Positions 18,603 through 27,584 are shown, numbered from the stretch's first letter. The stretch: DNA of 64,000 bases from Agrilutibacter niabensis (GCF_042657165.1 NZ_JBHSNJ010000013.1:790202-854201); one strand, 5' to 3'. Notes: a model not told the origin generated them from the letters alone. Program-made: numbers and translations.

Positions 18603-19538
18603 TCAGGCGCCAGCGAACTCGAGTCCGGCCGCGGCATGCAGCCGGCGGCGGGTCATCGGGCCGAAACGCATGGCGTCGCACAGCGTGGCCAGCATCGCCG
18701 CATCGGGGGTGCCGCGGGCGAAGTGGCCTTCCTCCATCGGTGCATCGAGCGCGATGGTCGTGAGCCGGCGCCACAGCAGCGCCTGTTCGCGGTGTTCGCG
18801 CAGCTTGGCAGCGACGCCGGCGGCGCCGCGAAGGCGCAGGTAGGGGATTTCGTCGATGCGCGCCAGCAGTGCGTCGAGCGACCCGAAGTGCGCCAGCAGC
18901 ACGGCCGCCGTCTTTGCGCCCACGCCAGGTACACCGGGAATGTTGTCCACAGCATCGCCGGTCAGCGCGAGGTAGTCGGCGACCTGGTGCGCATGCACGC
19001 CCTGGCGCGCCTTCACGCCGTCCGCGCTCCAGCGCTGGTCGCGCGCGTAGTCCCACTGCTCGTCGTGCTCGCCGAGCAGCTGCGAGAGGTCCTTGTCCGC
19101 GGAAACGATGACGCCGCGGAATCCCTGCGCGCGCTGGCGCAGCAGCGCCGAGCCGATCAGGTCGTCGGCTTCGTATTCGACATGCGCGAGGACGGCGAAG
19201 CCCAGCGCGATGCACAGCGCCTTGCAGTGCGCGAACTGGCGCTTGAGTTCTTCCGGTGCCGGATCGCGGTTGGCCTTGTAGGCGGGGTACAGCGCGTTGC
19301 GGAAGCAGGAATCGAGCGCCTCGTCGAAGGCGATGGCGATGTGCTGCGGCCGCGCACGGTCCAGCAGTTCCAGCAGGAAGCGGGCGAAACCGTGCACGGC
19401 ATTGGCCGGCCAGCCGTCGGCATCGACGAACTCGGCGGGCATCGAATGCCAGGCGCGGAACACATACATGCTGGCGTCCACCAGGTAGAGCGGGCGCGGT
19501 GCCTCGCCAGGGGCCTGCGACGGCGTCACGGTGTCCAC
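18603..19538 (-). CDS. Flap-type 5'-3' exonuclease (PolA N-terminal domain family)
   Basis: 311 aa. The acidic metal-binding residues of the family are visible in YLVDASMYVFRAW, IAFDEALDSCFRN, EYEADDLIGSALL and VSADKDLSQLL, and the helix-hairpin-helix DNA-binding motif is GDAVDNIPGVPGVGAKTAAVLL. It lacks polymerase domains, so it is a stand-alone FEN-like nuclease comparable in architecture to Xni/ExoIX but longer. Start may be GTG 19538 or GTG 19529; the latter gives a GTGA overlap with the upstream nitroreductase stop. The two genes are probably one operon. Confidence 0.88.
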   Translation of the reverse strand: MDTVTPSQAPGEAPRPLYLVDASMYVFRAWHSMPAEFVDADGWPANAVHGFARFLLELLDRARPQHIAIAFDEALDSCFRNALYPAYKANRDPAPEELKRQFAHCKALCIALGFAVLAHVEYEADDLIGSALLRQRAQGFRGVIVSADKDLSQLLGEHDEQWDYARDQRWSADGVKARQGVHAHQVADYLALTGDAVDNIPGVPGVGAKTAAVLLAHFGSLDALLARIDEIPYLRLRGAAGVAAKLREHREQALLWRRLTTIALDAPMEEGHFARGTPDAAMLATLCDAMRFGPMTRRRLHAAAGLEFAGA

Positions 19539-20119
19539 TCGGTCAGCAGTTCGCGCGGATCGGGGCGTTCGCGCTCGGGGGCTTCCAGCTTCGGCGTGCC
19601 GATGTGGAGGAAGCCGACGATGTGCTCATGCTCGCGCAGGCCGAGCCAATGGGCGACCTCCGTGTCGTACGCCGGCCAGCCGGTGAGCCATTGCGCGCCG
19701 AAACCGAGCGCCTGCGCGGCCTGCAGCAGGGCGAAGCAGACGCAGCCGGCGCTGAGCAGGCGTTCCTGTTCCGGGATCTTCTCGTCGGGGCCGAGTCGGG
19801 CGATGACCGTGACCACCAGTGGCGCGTGCGAGAAGCGCAGGCGGTCCTTTTCGACCGCGGCTTCACCCGCGTGCGGATCGCGCTCGATTCCGCGAGCGGC
19901 CAGGCGCTCGCCCAGGGCGTGGCGTGCTTCGCCACGGATGGCGAGGAACCGCCACGGTGTGCGCTTGCCGTGGTCGGGCACGCGTACCGCCGAGCGCAGC
20001 AGGCGCAGCAGCGTCGGTTCGTCGGGGGCGGGGCCGGTCAGCTGCCTGGCCGGAACCGACCGGCGCGAGTCGAGCATTGCCAGGGCGGCGGGCAGTTCGT
20101 CAGGGAGGTTATGAGACAT
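19526..20119 (-). CDS. YdjA-like nitroreductase family protein
   Basis: 197 aa FMN-dependent oxidoreductase fold. FMN-phosphate contacts are expected in LDSRRSVPARQL and VRVPDHGKRTPWRFLAI, and the YdjA-type C-terminal half has AQWLTGWPAYD and GFLHIGTP. These are small dimeric NAD(P)H enzymes; the physiological substrate is unknown. Its end overlaps the exonuclease start. Confidence 0.88.
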   Translation of the reverse strand: MSHNLPDELPAALAMLDSRRSVPARQLTGPAPDEPTLLRLLRSAVRVPDHGKRTPWRFLAIRGEARHALGERLAARGIERDPHAGEAAVEKDRLRFSHAPLVVTVIARLGPDEKIPEQERLLSAGCVCFALLQAAQALGFGAQWLTGWPAYDTEVAHWLGLREHEHIVGFLHIGTPKLEAPERERPDPRELLTEWTP

Positions 20120-20242
20120 GGGTCACAGATCAGGTTATGAGGTCGCAAACTGACAAATCCCGACACTATGCTGCGGAAAGCGTCGCAATGTGCCGCCGGT
20201 GTCGTGGCCCGGCAGAGTCAGCAATACGGGGAAGGTGGAAGC

Positions 20243-22414
20243 ATGTCCGATTATCCTCTCAGCGCGGTCAAAGCCGCGCACAACGCTTCCGGGCGCAGCG
20301 ATCCTGCTCGCGTACTCGAAGAAATCAAGCGGATCTCGGTCGAACTGCTGGGCGCGGTGCCCAACGGGCTGTACGCGCCGGTCGAGCACACCCTGCACGA
20401 CTCCTCCCTGCGCGGCGGTGCGACCCGGCACGTGGAGCTGCAGGCGCTGGTGAAGTTGCGCCAGCAGTCCGCGGGCTACGTGATGCGCTACCGCCAGCAG
20501 ATCGCGCAGGGTTTCGACGATTTCCGCTCGCTGCGCATCCGCAATCGCGGCGACCTGCCGCTGTCGCTGGTCGCGGAGAGCCAGCTGGCCTTCCATCTTG
20601 CCGGCCAGCAGCTTGCCGACGCGATCGAATCGCGCTTCGCCCCTGCGCTGGAAACGATGAACGCGCGCCTGGACAAGCTGGCCGAATCGCTGCAGATGCA
20701 GACGGGCTCCAACCCGATCGGCGCGGGCCGCCTGGCCGGTGCCTTCATCGAAACCTTCCGCGACGCGCAGATGCCGCACGACCTGCAACCGCTGATGTTC
20801 CGTGCCTACGAGCAGGAACTCGCGCGCGTGCTCGGCGACCTCTATACCCGCGTCAACACCCTGCTGGGGACCTCGGGTTATGGCGCGCCCACGCAGGGCC
20901 CGCGTCCGCTGCCGCCGACCAATGTCGAAGTGGCGCGCCGCGACCAGGAACACGAGCTGGTGCAGGAATTCCGCCGCCCGCGCGCGGCGGATCCAGTCAC
21001 CAGCGCGCAGTTCGCGCAGCTGCGTGCCGAATTGCATGCCTGGCGCAAGCACATGCCGGGCAACGAACAGAACGAGTCCCTCAACGCCTCGCCGCGGCGC
21101 GAGCTGCGTGCCGAGGAAGTCGCCAGCGTGGTCACGCTGCTGCAGCCCGAATCGCCGGACCTGTTCGTGCGGGCGCTGACCGGAGAGCCAGGACAGCTGG
21201 CATTCGCGATCCGCAAACAGCTGGTAGATGGCGCGCGCCGCCTGGGGCACAGCCCCGACTACACCCGCATGAGCGCGGACCAGGACGACGCGATCGACCT
21301 GGTCGGCATGTTGTTCGAGTCGTTGTTCCAGAGCTACGCGCTGCTCGATCACGCGCGTCGCCTGTACGGGCGGCTGGTGATGCCCTACGTCAAGGTCGCG
21401 ATGTCCGACAGCGGCCTGTTCGTGCGCCGCGAGCACCCGGCGCGCAAGCTGCTCGACGCGATCACCGAGGCCTGCGAGGGCAATGCGGCCGCGACGCCGC
21501 AGGATCGCGAACTCATCGAGCATTGCGCGGCGATCTCGCAGCGCATCGTCGCCGACTACAACGAGGACTTCGCCGTGTTCGAGCTGGCCCACGCCGAGCT
21601 CGAAGCCCTGCTCGAACAGCACCGTCGCCGCGTCGAACTGCAGGAATCGCGCGCCGCCAAGGCCACCTTCGGCCGCGAGCGCCTGAACGAGGCGCGCACG
21701 CAGGCCGACCACGTGCTGCACTACCTGTTCAACGAACCCGTTACGAGCCCGGTCGGCGAATTCCTCGCCCAGCCCTGGCGCCACCACCTCGTGCAGACGC
21801 TGTTGCGTGACGGTGCGGGGTCGGAGAAGCACACCGAAACCCTGGCGCTGGGCGATGCACTGCTCGACGCCGACCGCCTGGCGCGCACCGGCCGCGACGG
21901 GCGCCGCCTCGCCGACCGCCTGCTGACGCTGCAGGACGCGATTACGCATTGCCTTGCGAGCTCGGGCCTGGATGAAGACGCCGCCACGCAGCGCCTCTCG
22001 GACCTGATCCGCGCGCTGGCCCTGCCGGACATGCCGCGCAACGTGCAGCCGATGCCGGCGCCGGTGGCCGACGAGGAGGGCGGATCGGAAGACGCATCGC
22101 TGTGGCTCGCCGGTGGTACCGATACGGTCAACCACGATCCGGAGATCGCCGCGCGCATGCGCCGCCTGTTGCCGGGCGAATGGCTGCGCCTGATGGACCC
22201 GGCGGGCCAGGCCGTGGCCGTCAAGGTTGCCTGGATCAGCCCGATGACCGGACGCTTCCTGCTGGTGAATCGTCGCGGCCTGCGCGTGCTGGTGGCTTCC
22301 GCGGCGGAACTCGCGTCGCTGGCGCAGGCGGACCGCCTGCAGGTCGGTGCCGAACGCGCGCCGACCGATGAAGCCATGCGACACCTGCGCGACCGGCTGG
22401 TGCGCGCGGCGTAA
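20243..22414 (+). CDS. DUF1631 family protein
   Basis: 723 aa. ATG 20243 is supported by GAAGGTGG just upstream; the frame is open 25 codons further but without conservation. The protein is mostly helical, acidic-basic mixed and has no signal peptide or membrane span. Segments such as LYAPVEHTLHDSSLRGG, LFESLFQSYALLDHARRLYGRLVMPYV (in parts) and the C-terminal WISPMTGRFLLVNRRGLRV fit DUF1631, a large proteobacterial family of unknown function whose C-terminal part resembles a PilZ-like beta unit. It is a single gene divergent from the nitroreductase. Confidence 0.8.
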   Translation: MSDYPLSAVKAAHNASGRSDPARVLEEIKRISVELLGAVPNGLYAPVEHTLHDSSLRGGATRHVELQALVKLRQQSAGYVMRYRQQIAQGFDDFRSLRIRNRGDLPLSLVAESQLAFHLAGQQLADAIESRFAPALETMNARLDKLAESLQMQTGSNPIGAGRLAGAFIETFRDAQMPHDLQPLMFRAYEQELARVLGDLYTRVNTLLGTSGYGAPTQGPRPLPPTNVEVARRDQEHELVQEFRRPRAADPVTSAQFAQLRAELHAWRKHMPGNEQNESLNASPRRELRAEEVASVVTLLQPESPDLFVRALTGEPGQLAFAIRKQLVDGARRLGHSPDYTRMSADQDDAIDLVGMLFESLFQSYALLDHARRLYGRLVMPYVKVAMSDSGLFVRREHPARKLLDAITEACEGNAAATPQDRELIEHCAAISQRIVADYNEDFAVFELAHAELEALLEQHRRRVELQESRAAKATFGRERLNEARTQADHVLHYLFNEPVTSPVGEFLAQPWRHHLVQTLLRDGAGSEKHTETLALGDALLDADRLARTGRDGRRLADRLLTLQDAITHCLASSGLDEDAATQRLSDLIRALALPDMPRNVQPMPAPVADEEGGSEDASLWLAGGTDTVNHDPEIAARMRRLLPGEWLRLMDPAGQAVAVKVAWISPMTGRFLLVNRRGLRVLVASAAELASLAQADRLQVGAERAPTDEAMRHLRDRLVRAA

Positions 22415-22576
22415 GCCCGCGACATCCTGGCGATAAAGCGAATGGAGCGGCGGGTGTCGCTCCATTCGCGTTTCTGTCAGAGGCGATTGCTGCATCCCCA
22501 GGTTCAGCGTGCCCGACCGCGCGGTGCCGCAGGCCTTTGTTACGATGCGGCGAACTCGTAGCGCCCGGAGCGCGAC

Positions 22577-23725
22577 ATGACGGCAGTGCAGGGAATTACC
22601 GTTGCGGTGGCACGCGAAGCCGCGCCCGGCGAGCGTCGCGTCGCTGCCACGCCGGAAACATGCAAGAAGCTCACCGCACTTGGCGCGCAGGTGCGCGTGC
22701 AGCGCGGTGCGGGGCTGGCGGCCGGTTTCACCGACGACGCTTACGCCTCGGCCGGCGCGCAGCTCGCCGAGGATGCGGCAGACACGCTGGGGCAGGCCGA
22801 TCTCGTCCTCTGTGTCCAACCCCAGGCCTCGACGCTGTCGCAACTGAAACAGGGCGCCGTGGTGGTCGGCATGCTCGCGCCGCAGGCCGATCCCGCGCGC
22901 GGCGAAGCGATCGGCGCGCGCCAGCTCATCGCGTTCCCGCTCGAACTCCTGCCTCGCACCACGCGCGCGCAGGCGATGGACATCCTCAGCTCGCAGGCGG
23001 GCATGGCCGGCTACAAGGCCACGCTCATCGCCGCGCAGCTCGCGCCCCGGTTCTTCCCGATGCTCACCACCGCGGCCGGCACCATTCGCCCGTCCAAGGT
23101 ATTGATCGTCGGTGCCGGCGTGGCGGGCCTGCAGGCGATCGCGACCGCCAAGCGCCTGGGCGCGCAGGTCGAGGGCTTCGACGTGCGGCCTGAAACCCGC
23201 GAGCAGATCGAATCGCTGGGCGGAAAATTCCTCGACCTTGGTGTCAGCGCGGCGGGCGAGGGCGGTTACGCGCGACAGCTCACCGACGAGGAGCGCGCGC
23301 TGCAGCAGCAGCGCCTGGCCGATCACCTGAAGACCGTCGACGTGATCGTCTGCACGGCCGCGGTGCCGGGCCGGCCCGCGCCCAAGATCATCACCGCGGC
23401 GATGGTGGCGGGAATGAAGCCGGGCAGCGTGATCGTCGACCTGGCCGCGGAAACCGGCGGCAACTGCGAGCTCACCCGCCCGGGCGAGACCGTCGACAGC
23501 GGCAGCGGTGTCGCGATCGCGGGACCGCTCAACCTCGCCAGCATGGGTGCGGTACACGCCAGCGAGATGTATGCGCGCAACCTGCTCAACTTCGTCAGCC
23601 TGTTCGTGAAGGACGGTGCGATCGCGTTCGACTGGAACGACGAACTGTTGGCGAAGACGGTGTGGCCGCGTCACGATGACGCTCCGGGCGCTGCAGCCGC
23701 AAACGCACCGCAGCGCGCCGGCTGA
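22577..23725 (+). CDS. pntAA: NAD(P) transhydrogenase subunit alpha part 1
   Basis: 382 aa, the soluble NAD(H)-binding domain I of the proton-translocating transhydrogenase. It starts with the AlaDH/PNT N-terminal domain (VAREAAPGERRVAATPE) and contains the Rossmann motif KVLIVGAGVAGLQAIA and the NAD-contact region FDVRPETREQIESLGG. In split-alpha species the membrane part is a separate small gene; here that gene (pntAB) is 2.07 kb further on, with four opposed genes in between. It works with PntAB and PntB to make NADPH from NADH using proton motive force. Confidence 0.95.
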   Translation: MTAVQGITVAVAREAAPGERRVAATPETCKKLTALGAQVRVQRGAGLAAGFTDDAYASAGAQLAEDAADTLGQADLVLCVQPQASTLSQLKQGAVVVGMLAPQADPARGEAIGARQLIAFPLELLPRTTRAQAMDILSSQAGMAGYKATLIAAQLAPRFFPMLTTAAGTIRPSKVLIVGAGVAGLQAIATAKRLGAQVEGFDVRPETREQIESLGGKFLDLGVSAAGEGGYARQLTDEERALQQQRLADHLKTVDVIVCTAAVPGRPAPKIITAAMVAGMKPGSVIVDLAAETGGNCELTRPGETVDSGSGVAIAGPLNLASMGAVHASEMYARNLLNFVSLFVKDGAIAFDWNDELLAKTVWPRHDDAPGAAAANAPQRAG

Positions 23726-23833
23726 CGTCGCTGTGGTTGCGTGTCCTGTAAGGACATTGCCCGCCGCGCAACCCGCCTGCGCTTGATTGCCTTCCGTTGC
23801 GGGCGCTTGGACGCCTGTACGGCGGAGTCTCCG

Positions 23834-24286
23834 TCAGCGCGGCGGTGCCGGATGCGCCTTGATCCAGGCCTCGCGCTCAGCCGGGGTCATGGTCTTCCAT
23901 TTCGTCCGCAGCTCCTGGCGTTGTTCCGGCGTCATGTTGCGCATCTGGCCATACAACGCGCGGGTCTGCGTGCGCTGTTCCGGTGTCATGTGCCCCCAGC
24001 GCTTCATGCCGCGATGCGCCTTCTGCCGCTGTTCCGGCGTCATGGTCTGCCAGCGCTGGGCATGTTCCATGATCCTCGCGCGGGACTGCGGATTGCTGTT
24101 CCATCGCTCGCGCACCGGCGCGATCAGCATTTCGCGTTCGGCGACGCTCAGTTGTTCCCACGCGGGATAGGAACGGGCCGCGGTGGCGGGCGCCGTCGGG
24201 GCCACCGCGCCGGATGGCGCGGTCTGCGCCAGTGCGGGTGCGCTGCACAGCAGTGAAAGAACGAGGACGTGGCGAATCAGCTTCAT
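23834..24286 (-). CDS. DUF3106 periplasmic protein
   Basis: 150 aa. A signal peptide occupies residues 1-20 (cleavage after ALA). The mature part contains repeated MTPEQR units: MTPEQRQKAH, MTPEQRTQTR, MTPEQRQELR and MTPAEREAW, the hallmark of DUF3106 (Arg/Gln-rich, helical, possibly Spy/CpxP-like in feel). ATG 24286 is chosen as the start of the signal peptide. It is the last gene of the sigma-factor operon, 4 nt after the previous stop. Confidence 0.78.
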   Translation of the reverse strand: MKLIRHVLVLSLLCSAPALAQTAPSGAVAPTAPATAARSYPAWEQLSVAEREMLIAPVRERWNSNPQSRARIMEHAQRWQTMTPEQRQKAHRGMKRWGHMTPEQRTQTRALYGQMRNMTPEQRQELRTKWKTMTPAEREAWIKAHPAPPR

Positions 24287-24290
24287 GGGT

Positions 24291-24683
24291 TCACTCCATT
24301 GCCAGGCTTGTGGGGTCGTTCGATGCGAGCCACAGGTACAGCTCGGGCGACTCATCGAGTGCGGCGTAGACGTCGCCGGTTTCGCCATCGGTGATGGCGA
24401 CGGCCGGGGCGGCTTCCTCCGGGATGGTTTGGTTGGGATGCCGCAGGAACAGCCCGCCGGCGACCAGGGCGATCGCGCAGGCCGCCGCCAGCGGCCAGGC
24501 GAACAGGCGTGGTCTGGCGGTCGTGCGCGCGGCGTCGCCTCGTGGCCGCAACTGCAGCAGCGTCCGCAGGGGCACGTGCTCCACGGCCCGCGCGTGCAGC
24601 TGCCGCAGGGTGTCCTCGAAAGCGCGCGGGTCCGGGTTGTGATCGCGCGCGCCGGTCGACCCGTTGTCGTGGCCGATATTCAT
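24291..24683 (-). CDS. Single-TM protein in sigma operon (DUF3619-like, possible anti-sigma)
   Basis: 130 aa. Cytosolic N-terminal ~65 residues are polar and Arg-rich, followed by one membrane span (LFAWPLAAACAIALVAGGLFL) and a short acidic periplasmic tail with LDESPELYLWLASND. Start overlaps the sigma-factor stop (ATGA). The topology and position fit an anti-sigma role; the order sigma, this protein, DUF3106 is also seen for DUF3619 genes in other proteobacteria. No zinc-binding anti-sigma motif (HxxxCxxC) is present, so the function is inference. Confidence 0.6.
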   Translation of the reverse strand: MNIGHDNGSTGARDHNPDPRAFEDTLRQLHARAVEHVPLRTLLQLRPRGDAARTTARPRLFAWPLAAACAIALVAGGLFLRHPNQTIPEEAAPAVAITDGETGDVYAALDESPELYLWLASNDPTSLAME

Positions 24684-25249
24684 CGGAAATCCTCCAGGTG
24701 TTTCTGCAATGCTTCCCGCGCACGCGAGAGATGGGTTTTCACTGCGCCCTCGCTGCAGCCCATGACCCGCGCGGTGGTAGCGACATCCAGGTCTTCGAAG
24801 ATGCGCAGGCTGAAGGCCTCGCGCTGCCGCCGCGGCAAGCGGCGGAGGCCGGTGACGATCCGGCTCCACGCTTCCTGCCCCTCCTGCCGCCGCGAGGGGT
24901 CGGCGCCGGTGTCCGCCCACTCGACGGTGTCCTCCGCGCCGGTGTGCGGCGCCAGCCAGCGCAGGCGCAGCACACTGCGGCGCTGCGCATCGACGATGCG
25001 GCTGCGCAGCACGCTCCAGAACAGCGGGGTCCATTCCGCCGCCGGTTTGTCGCGGTAGGCGAGCATCTTGGTCATCGCGTCCTGGACCGCATCGCGCGCG
25101 TCCTCTCGGTGGCGCAGGCCCATCTCGGCGAAGCGGAACGCGCGCGCGGCGACACCGGACAGGAACTCATCCAGCGTCCCGGCGCCATCCGCCAGCGCGG
25201 AGGAGGGAGCGGCCAAGGTTTCCGCGGCGATGGTCATGCGCGCCAGCAT
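24680..25249 (-). CDS. ECF-like RNA polymerase sigma factor
   Basis: 189 aa, ECF size. Region 2 covers about residues 28-95 (FRFAEMGLRHREDARDAVQD, then TPLFWSVLRSRIVDAQRR), and region 4 about 130-182 with the helix-turn-helix ATTARVMGCSEGAVKTHLSR. There is no region 1.1 or 3. ATG 25249 is preferred, with a GAGG ribosome-site-like sequence upstream. It lies between a secreted repeat protein and the TM protein that may restrain it. It probably directs its own operon; no -35/-10 could be assigned. Confidence 0.88.
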   Translation of the reverse strand: MLARMTIAAETLAAPSSALADGAGTLDEFLSGVAARAFRFAEMGLRHREDARDAVQDAMTKMLAYRDKPAAEWTPLFWSVLRSRIVDAQRRSVLRLRWLAPHTGAEDTVEWADTGADPSRRQEGQEAWSRIVTGLRRLPRRQREAFSLRIFEDLDVATTARVMGCSEGAVKTHLSRAREALQKHLEDFR

Positions 25250-25258
25250 GCGCCCGCC

Positions 25259-25648
25259 TCAGTGTCTGCGGTCCGAATGCCGATCCCAGCGGCGATCGAA
25301 GCGGTCGCCGCGGCGGTCCCAGCGGGCATCGGCGTAATCGCCACGACGGTCCAGGCGCGCGTCGATGCGGTCGCCCTTGCGGTCGCCCTTGCGGTCGAGC
25401 CGATTCGCCCGGCCCTCGTGGCCATGCGCGGCAGCATGGGCCGCCCGGTGATCCAGGCGGCGGTCGATGCCGTCGCCGCGACGATCGAGGCGTTGCTCGA
25501 TGCAGTCGCCCTTGCGGTCCAGTCGGTGCTCGACGCGATCGCCGAAGTCGTGCCCGTCAGAACCGCGGGCACCGGCGGCCGAACTCGCGGCCAGCAGTCC
25601 CAGGCCCAGTGCCGCTCCCAACCACGCGTGCTCCAGCCGTGCCTTCAT
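25259..25648 (-). CDS. Secreted protein with 11-residue charged repeats
   Basis: 129 aa, no family recognised. A signal peptide spans about residues 1-27. The mature protein is almost wholly built from an 11-residue unit, consensus RLDRRGDxIDx: HRLDRKGDCIE, QRLDRRGDGID, ARLDRRGDYAD, ARWDRRGDRFD and RRWDRHSDRRH. A His-rich break (HAAAHGHEGR) sits in the middle. Arg and Asp alternate, so the net charge is small despite very high charge density. ATG 25648 has GGAGG upstream. It is the first gene of the sigma operon, 9 nt before the sigma start. The role is unknown; sensing or binding envelope polyanions is a guess. Confidence 0.72.
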   Translation of the reverse strand: MKARLEHAWLGAALGLGLLAASSAAGARGSDGHDFGDRVEHRLDRKGDCIEQRLDRRGDGIDRRLDHRAAHAAAHGHEGRANRLDRKGDRKGDRIDARLDRRGDYADARWDRRGDRFDRRWDRHSDRRH

Positions 25649-25798
25649 GGGGTTGTCCTCCGGCAGGCGGGGCGCGGGATGCGCCGGCGATGACGACCTG
25701 CATGAGGGGAAACGCGTGACCCGATCGCCGGTTGACACGGCAACCGCTGCGTTCAGGGGCCGTTATGATGGGGACGACGCGAACCTGGGGCACAACGC

Positions 25799-26113
25799 AT
25801 GACGGACGGTCTGGTAGCGCTGTACATCTTCATGCTGGCGGCAATCGCCGGCAACGTGATCATCTCTCGGGTACCGGTGATCCTGCATACACCGTTGATG
25901 TCCGGCTCCAACTTCATCCACGGCATCGTGCTGATCGGCGCGATGGTGGTACTGGGGCATGCCGATACCACGCTGGAGAAGGTGATCGGATTCGTTGCGG
26001 TGCTGCTGGGCGCGGGCAACGCCGCCGGCGGTTATGTCGTCACCGAGCGCATGCTCGAGATGTTCAAGCCGTCGCAGAAGAAAGACCCGGGCAGCGACGG
26101 GAGCAAGGCATGA
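25799..26113 (+). CDS. pntAB: NAD(P) transhydrogenase subunit alpha part 2
   Basis: 104 aa, three hydrophobic segments (LVALYIFMLAAIAGNVII, FIHGIVLIGAMVVL, VIGFVAVLLGAGNAAGGYVV). This is the membrane domain portion of the split alpha subunit. The stop overlaps the pntB start by ATGA, so the two are translationally coupled. It completes the proton channel with PntB. Confidence 0.93.
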   Translation: MTDGLVALYIFMLAAIAGNVIISRVPVILHTPLMSGSNFIHGIVLIGAMVVLGHADTTLEKVIGFVAVLLGAGNAAGGYVVTERMLEMFKPSQKKDPGSDGSKA

Positions 26114-27498
26114 CGCTTCTATCCGGCATTGCAGCGGCCAGCTATTTCATCGCCGCCACGTTGTTCCTGCTTGGCCTCAAGCGGATGGCCTCGCCGCTGA
26201 CCGCGCGCAGCGGCATCCAGTGGGCCGGCCTGGGCATGGTGATCGCCACCGTCGCCACGTTCCTCCTGCCGGACCTGCACAACCTGGCGCTGATCGTCAC
26301 CGCATTGGTGATCGGTACGGCGCTGGCATGGATTTCGGGCAAGAAGGTCGCGATGACCGACATGCCGCAGATGGTCGCGCTGTACAACGGCATGGGCGGC
26401 GGCTCGGCTGCGGCGATCGGTGCCGTCGAGCTGCTGCGGTTCTCGTCGGAAGGCCGTCCGCCCTCGATGATCACGTTGGTGCTGGGCGTGACGGGCGCCC
26501 TGATTGGCGCGGTATCGCTGTCGGGCTCGGTCATCGCATGGGCCAAGCTCGACGGGCGCATGGACAAGCGTTACACCTTCCCGGGCCAGCAGCTGTTCAA
26601 CGCCGCAGTCGCCATCGTGGCCGTGGTACTCGGCGGCATCGTCGTGCATTCGTTGGGCGTGCCGATGATCATCGCGTTCTTCATCGCCGCACTCGCGCTG
26701 GGCGTGCTGATGACGCTGCCGATCGGCGGCGCCGACATGCCGGTCGTGATTTCGCTGTACAACGCGCTGACCGGACTCGCCGTGGCGTTCGAGGGCTTCG
26801 TGCTCGGCAACCAGGCGCTGATCATCGCCGGCACCATGGTCGGCGCGGCCGGTACCTTGTTGACGCAGTTGATGGCGAAGGCGATGAACCGCCCGATCCG
26901 CGGCGTGCTGTTCTCCAACTTCGGCGGCGGCGGGCAGATGCAGGAAATCGGCGGCGCGCAGAAGCCGATCGAAGCCGGCGACGTCGCCGCGATGATGGCC
27001 TACGCCGAGCGCGTGGTGATCGTGCCCGGCTACGGCCTGGCCGTCGCGCAGGCGCAGCACAAGGTGTGGGAGCTCACGCAGAAGCTGATCGAGCGCGGGG
27101 TCAAGGTGAAGTTCGCGATCCATCCGGTCGCGGGCCGCATGCCGGGCCACATGAATGTGCTGCTCGCCGAAGCGGGCGTGCCGTATGACCTGATCGCGGA
27201 CATGGACGACATCAACCCCGAATTCGCCAACACCGACGTCTCGCTGGTGATCGGCGCCAACGACGTGGTCAATCCGGTGGCGAAGACCGATCCGGCCTCG
27301 CCGATCTACGGCATGCCGATCCTCGATGTGGTGAACTCCAGGAACACGATCGTGATCAAGCGCGGCAAGGGCACGGGGTTTGCCGGGATCGAGAATGCGC
27401 TGTTCTACGCCGACAACACCCGCATGCTGTTCGGCGATGGTGCCGGCATGGTTGCAGCGCTGGTAAGCGAACTGAAGGCGCTCGAGGGCGGGCATTGA
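26110..27498 (+). CDS. pntB: NAD(P) transhydrogenase subunit beta
   Basis: 462 aa. The N-terminal ~260 residues hold about nine membrane helices that form the proton path; the C-terminal ~180 residues are the NADP(H)-binding domain III, with VVIVPGYGLAVAQAQHKV, the GADDVNP-like VIGANDVVNPVAK and KRGKGTGFAGIENALFY. ATG 26110 overlaps the pntAB stop. Together with PntAA and PntAB it transfers hydride from NADH to NADP+. Confidence 0.96.
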   Translation: MTLLSGIAAASYFIAATLFLLGLKRMASPLTARSGIQWAGLGMVIATVATFLLPDLHNLALIVTALVIGTALAWISGKKVAMTDMPQMVALYNGMGGGSAAAIGAVELLRFSSEGRPPSMITLVLGVTGALIGAVSLSGSVIAWAKLDGRMDKRYTFPGQQLFNAAVAIVAVVLGGIVVHSLGVPMIIAFFIAALALGVLMTLPIGGADMPVVISLYNALTGLAVAFEGFVLGNQALIIAGTMVGAAGTLLTQLMAKAMNRPIRGVLFSNFGGGGQMQEIGGAQKPIEAGDVAAMMAYAERVVIVPGYGLAVAQAQHKVWELTQKLIERGVKVKFAIHPVAGRMPGHMNVLLAEAGVPYDLIADMDDINPEFANTDVSLVIGANDVVNPVAKTDPASPIYGMPILDVVNSRNTIVIKRGKGTGFAGIENALFYADNTRMLFGDGAGMVAALVSELKALEGGH

Positions 27499-27558
27499 TC
27501 GCAACGGTCAGCACGCCTTCCGCCAAGGGGGTGGGTGTTGTTCGGGCGGGTGCGCAAC

Positions 27559-27584
27559 GCCACTAGCGCAGAGCGCTTAGTGGC
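27559..27584. terminator. Hairpin at the pntB / araC convergence
   Basis: GCCACTAGCGC and GCGCTTAGTGGC form a stem with one bulged T and a 3-nt loop. It overlaps the last codons of the AraC gene; there is no T-tract. Confidence 0.4.

Noticed and set aside
25259..25648. CRISPR-like or tandem DNA repeat at the 11-mer protein
   Set aside because: The repetition is at protein level; DNA units are degenerate and there are no spacers. No CRISPR array or cas gene is in the window.
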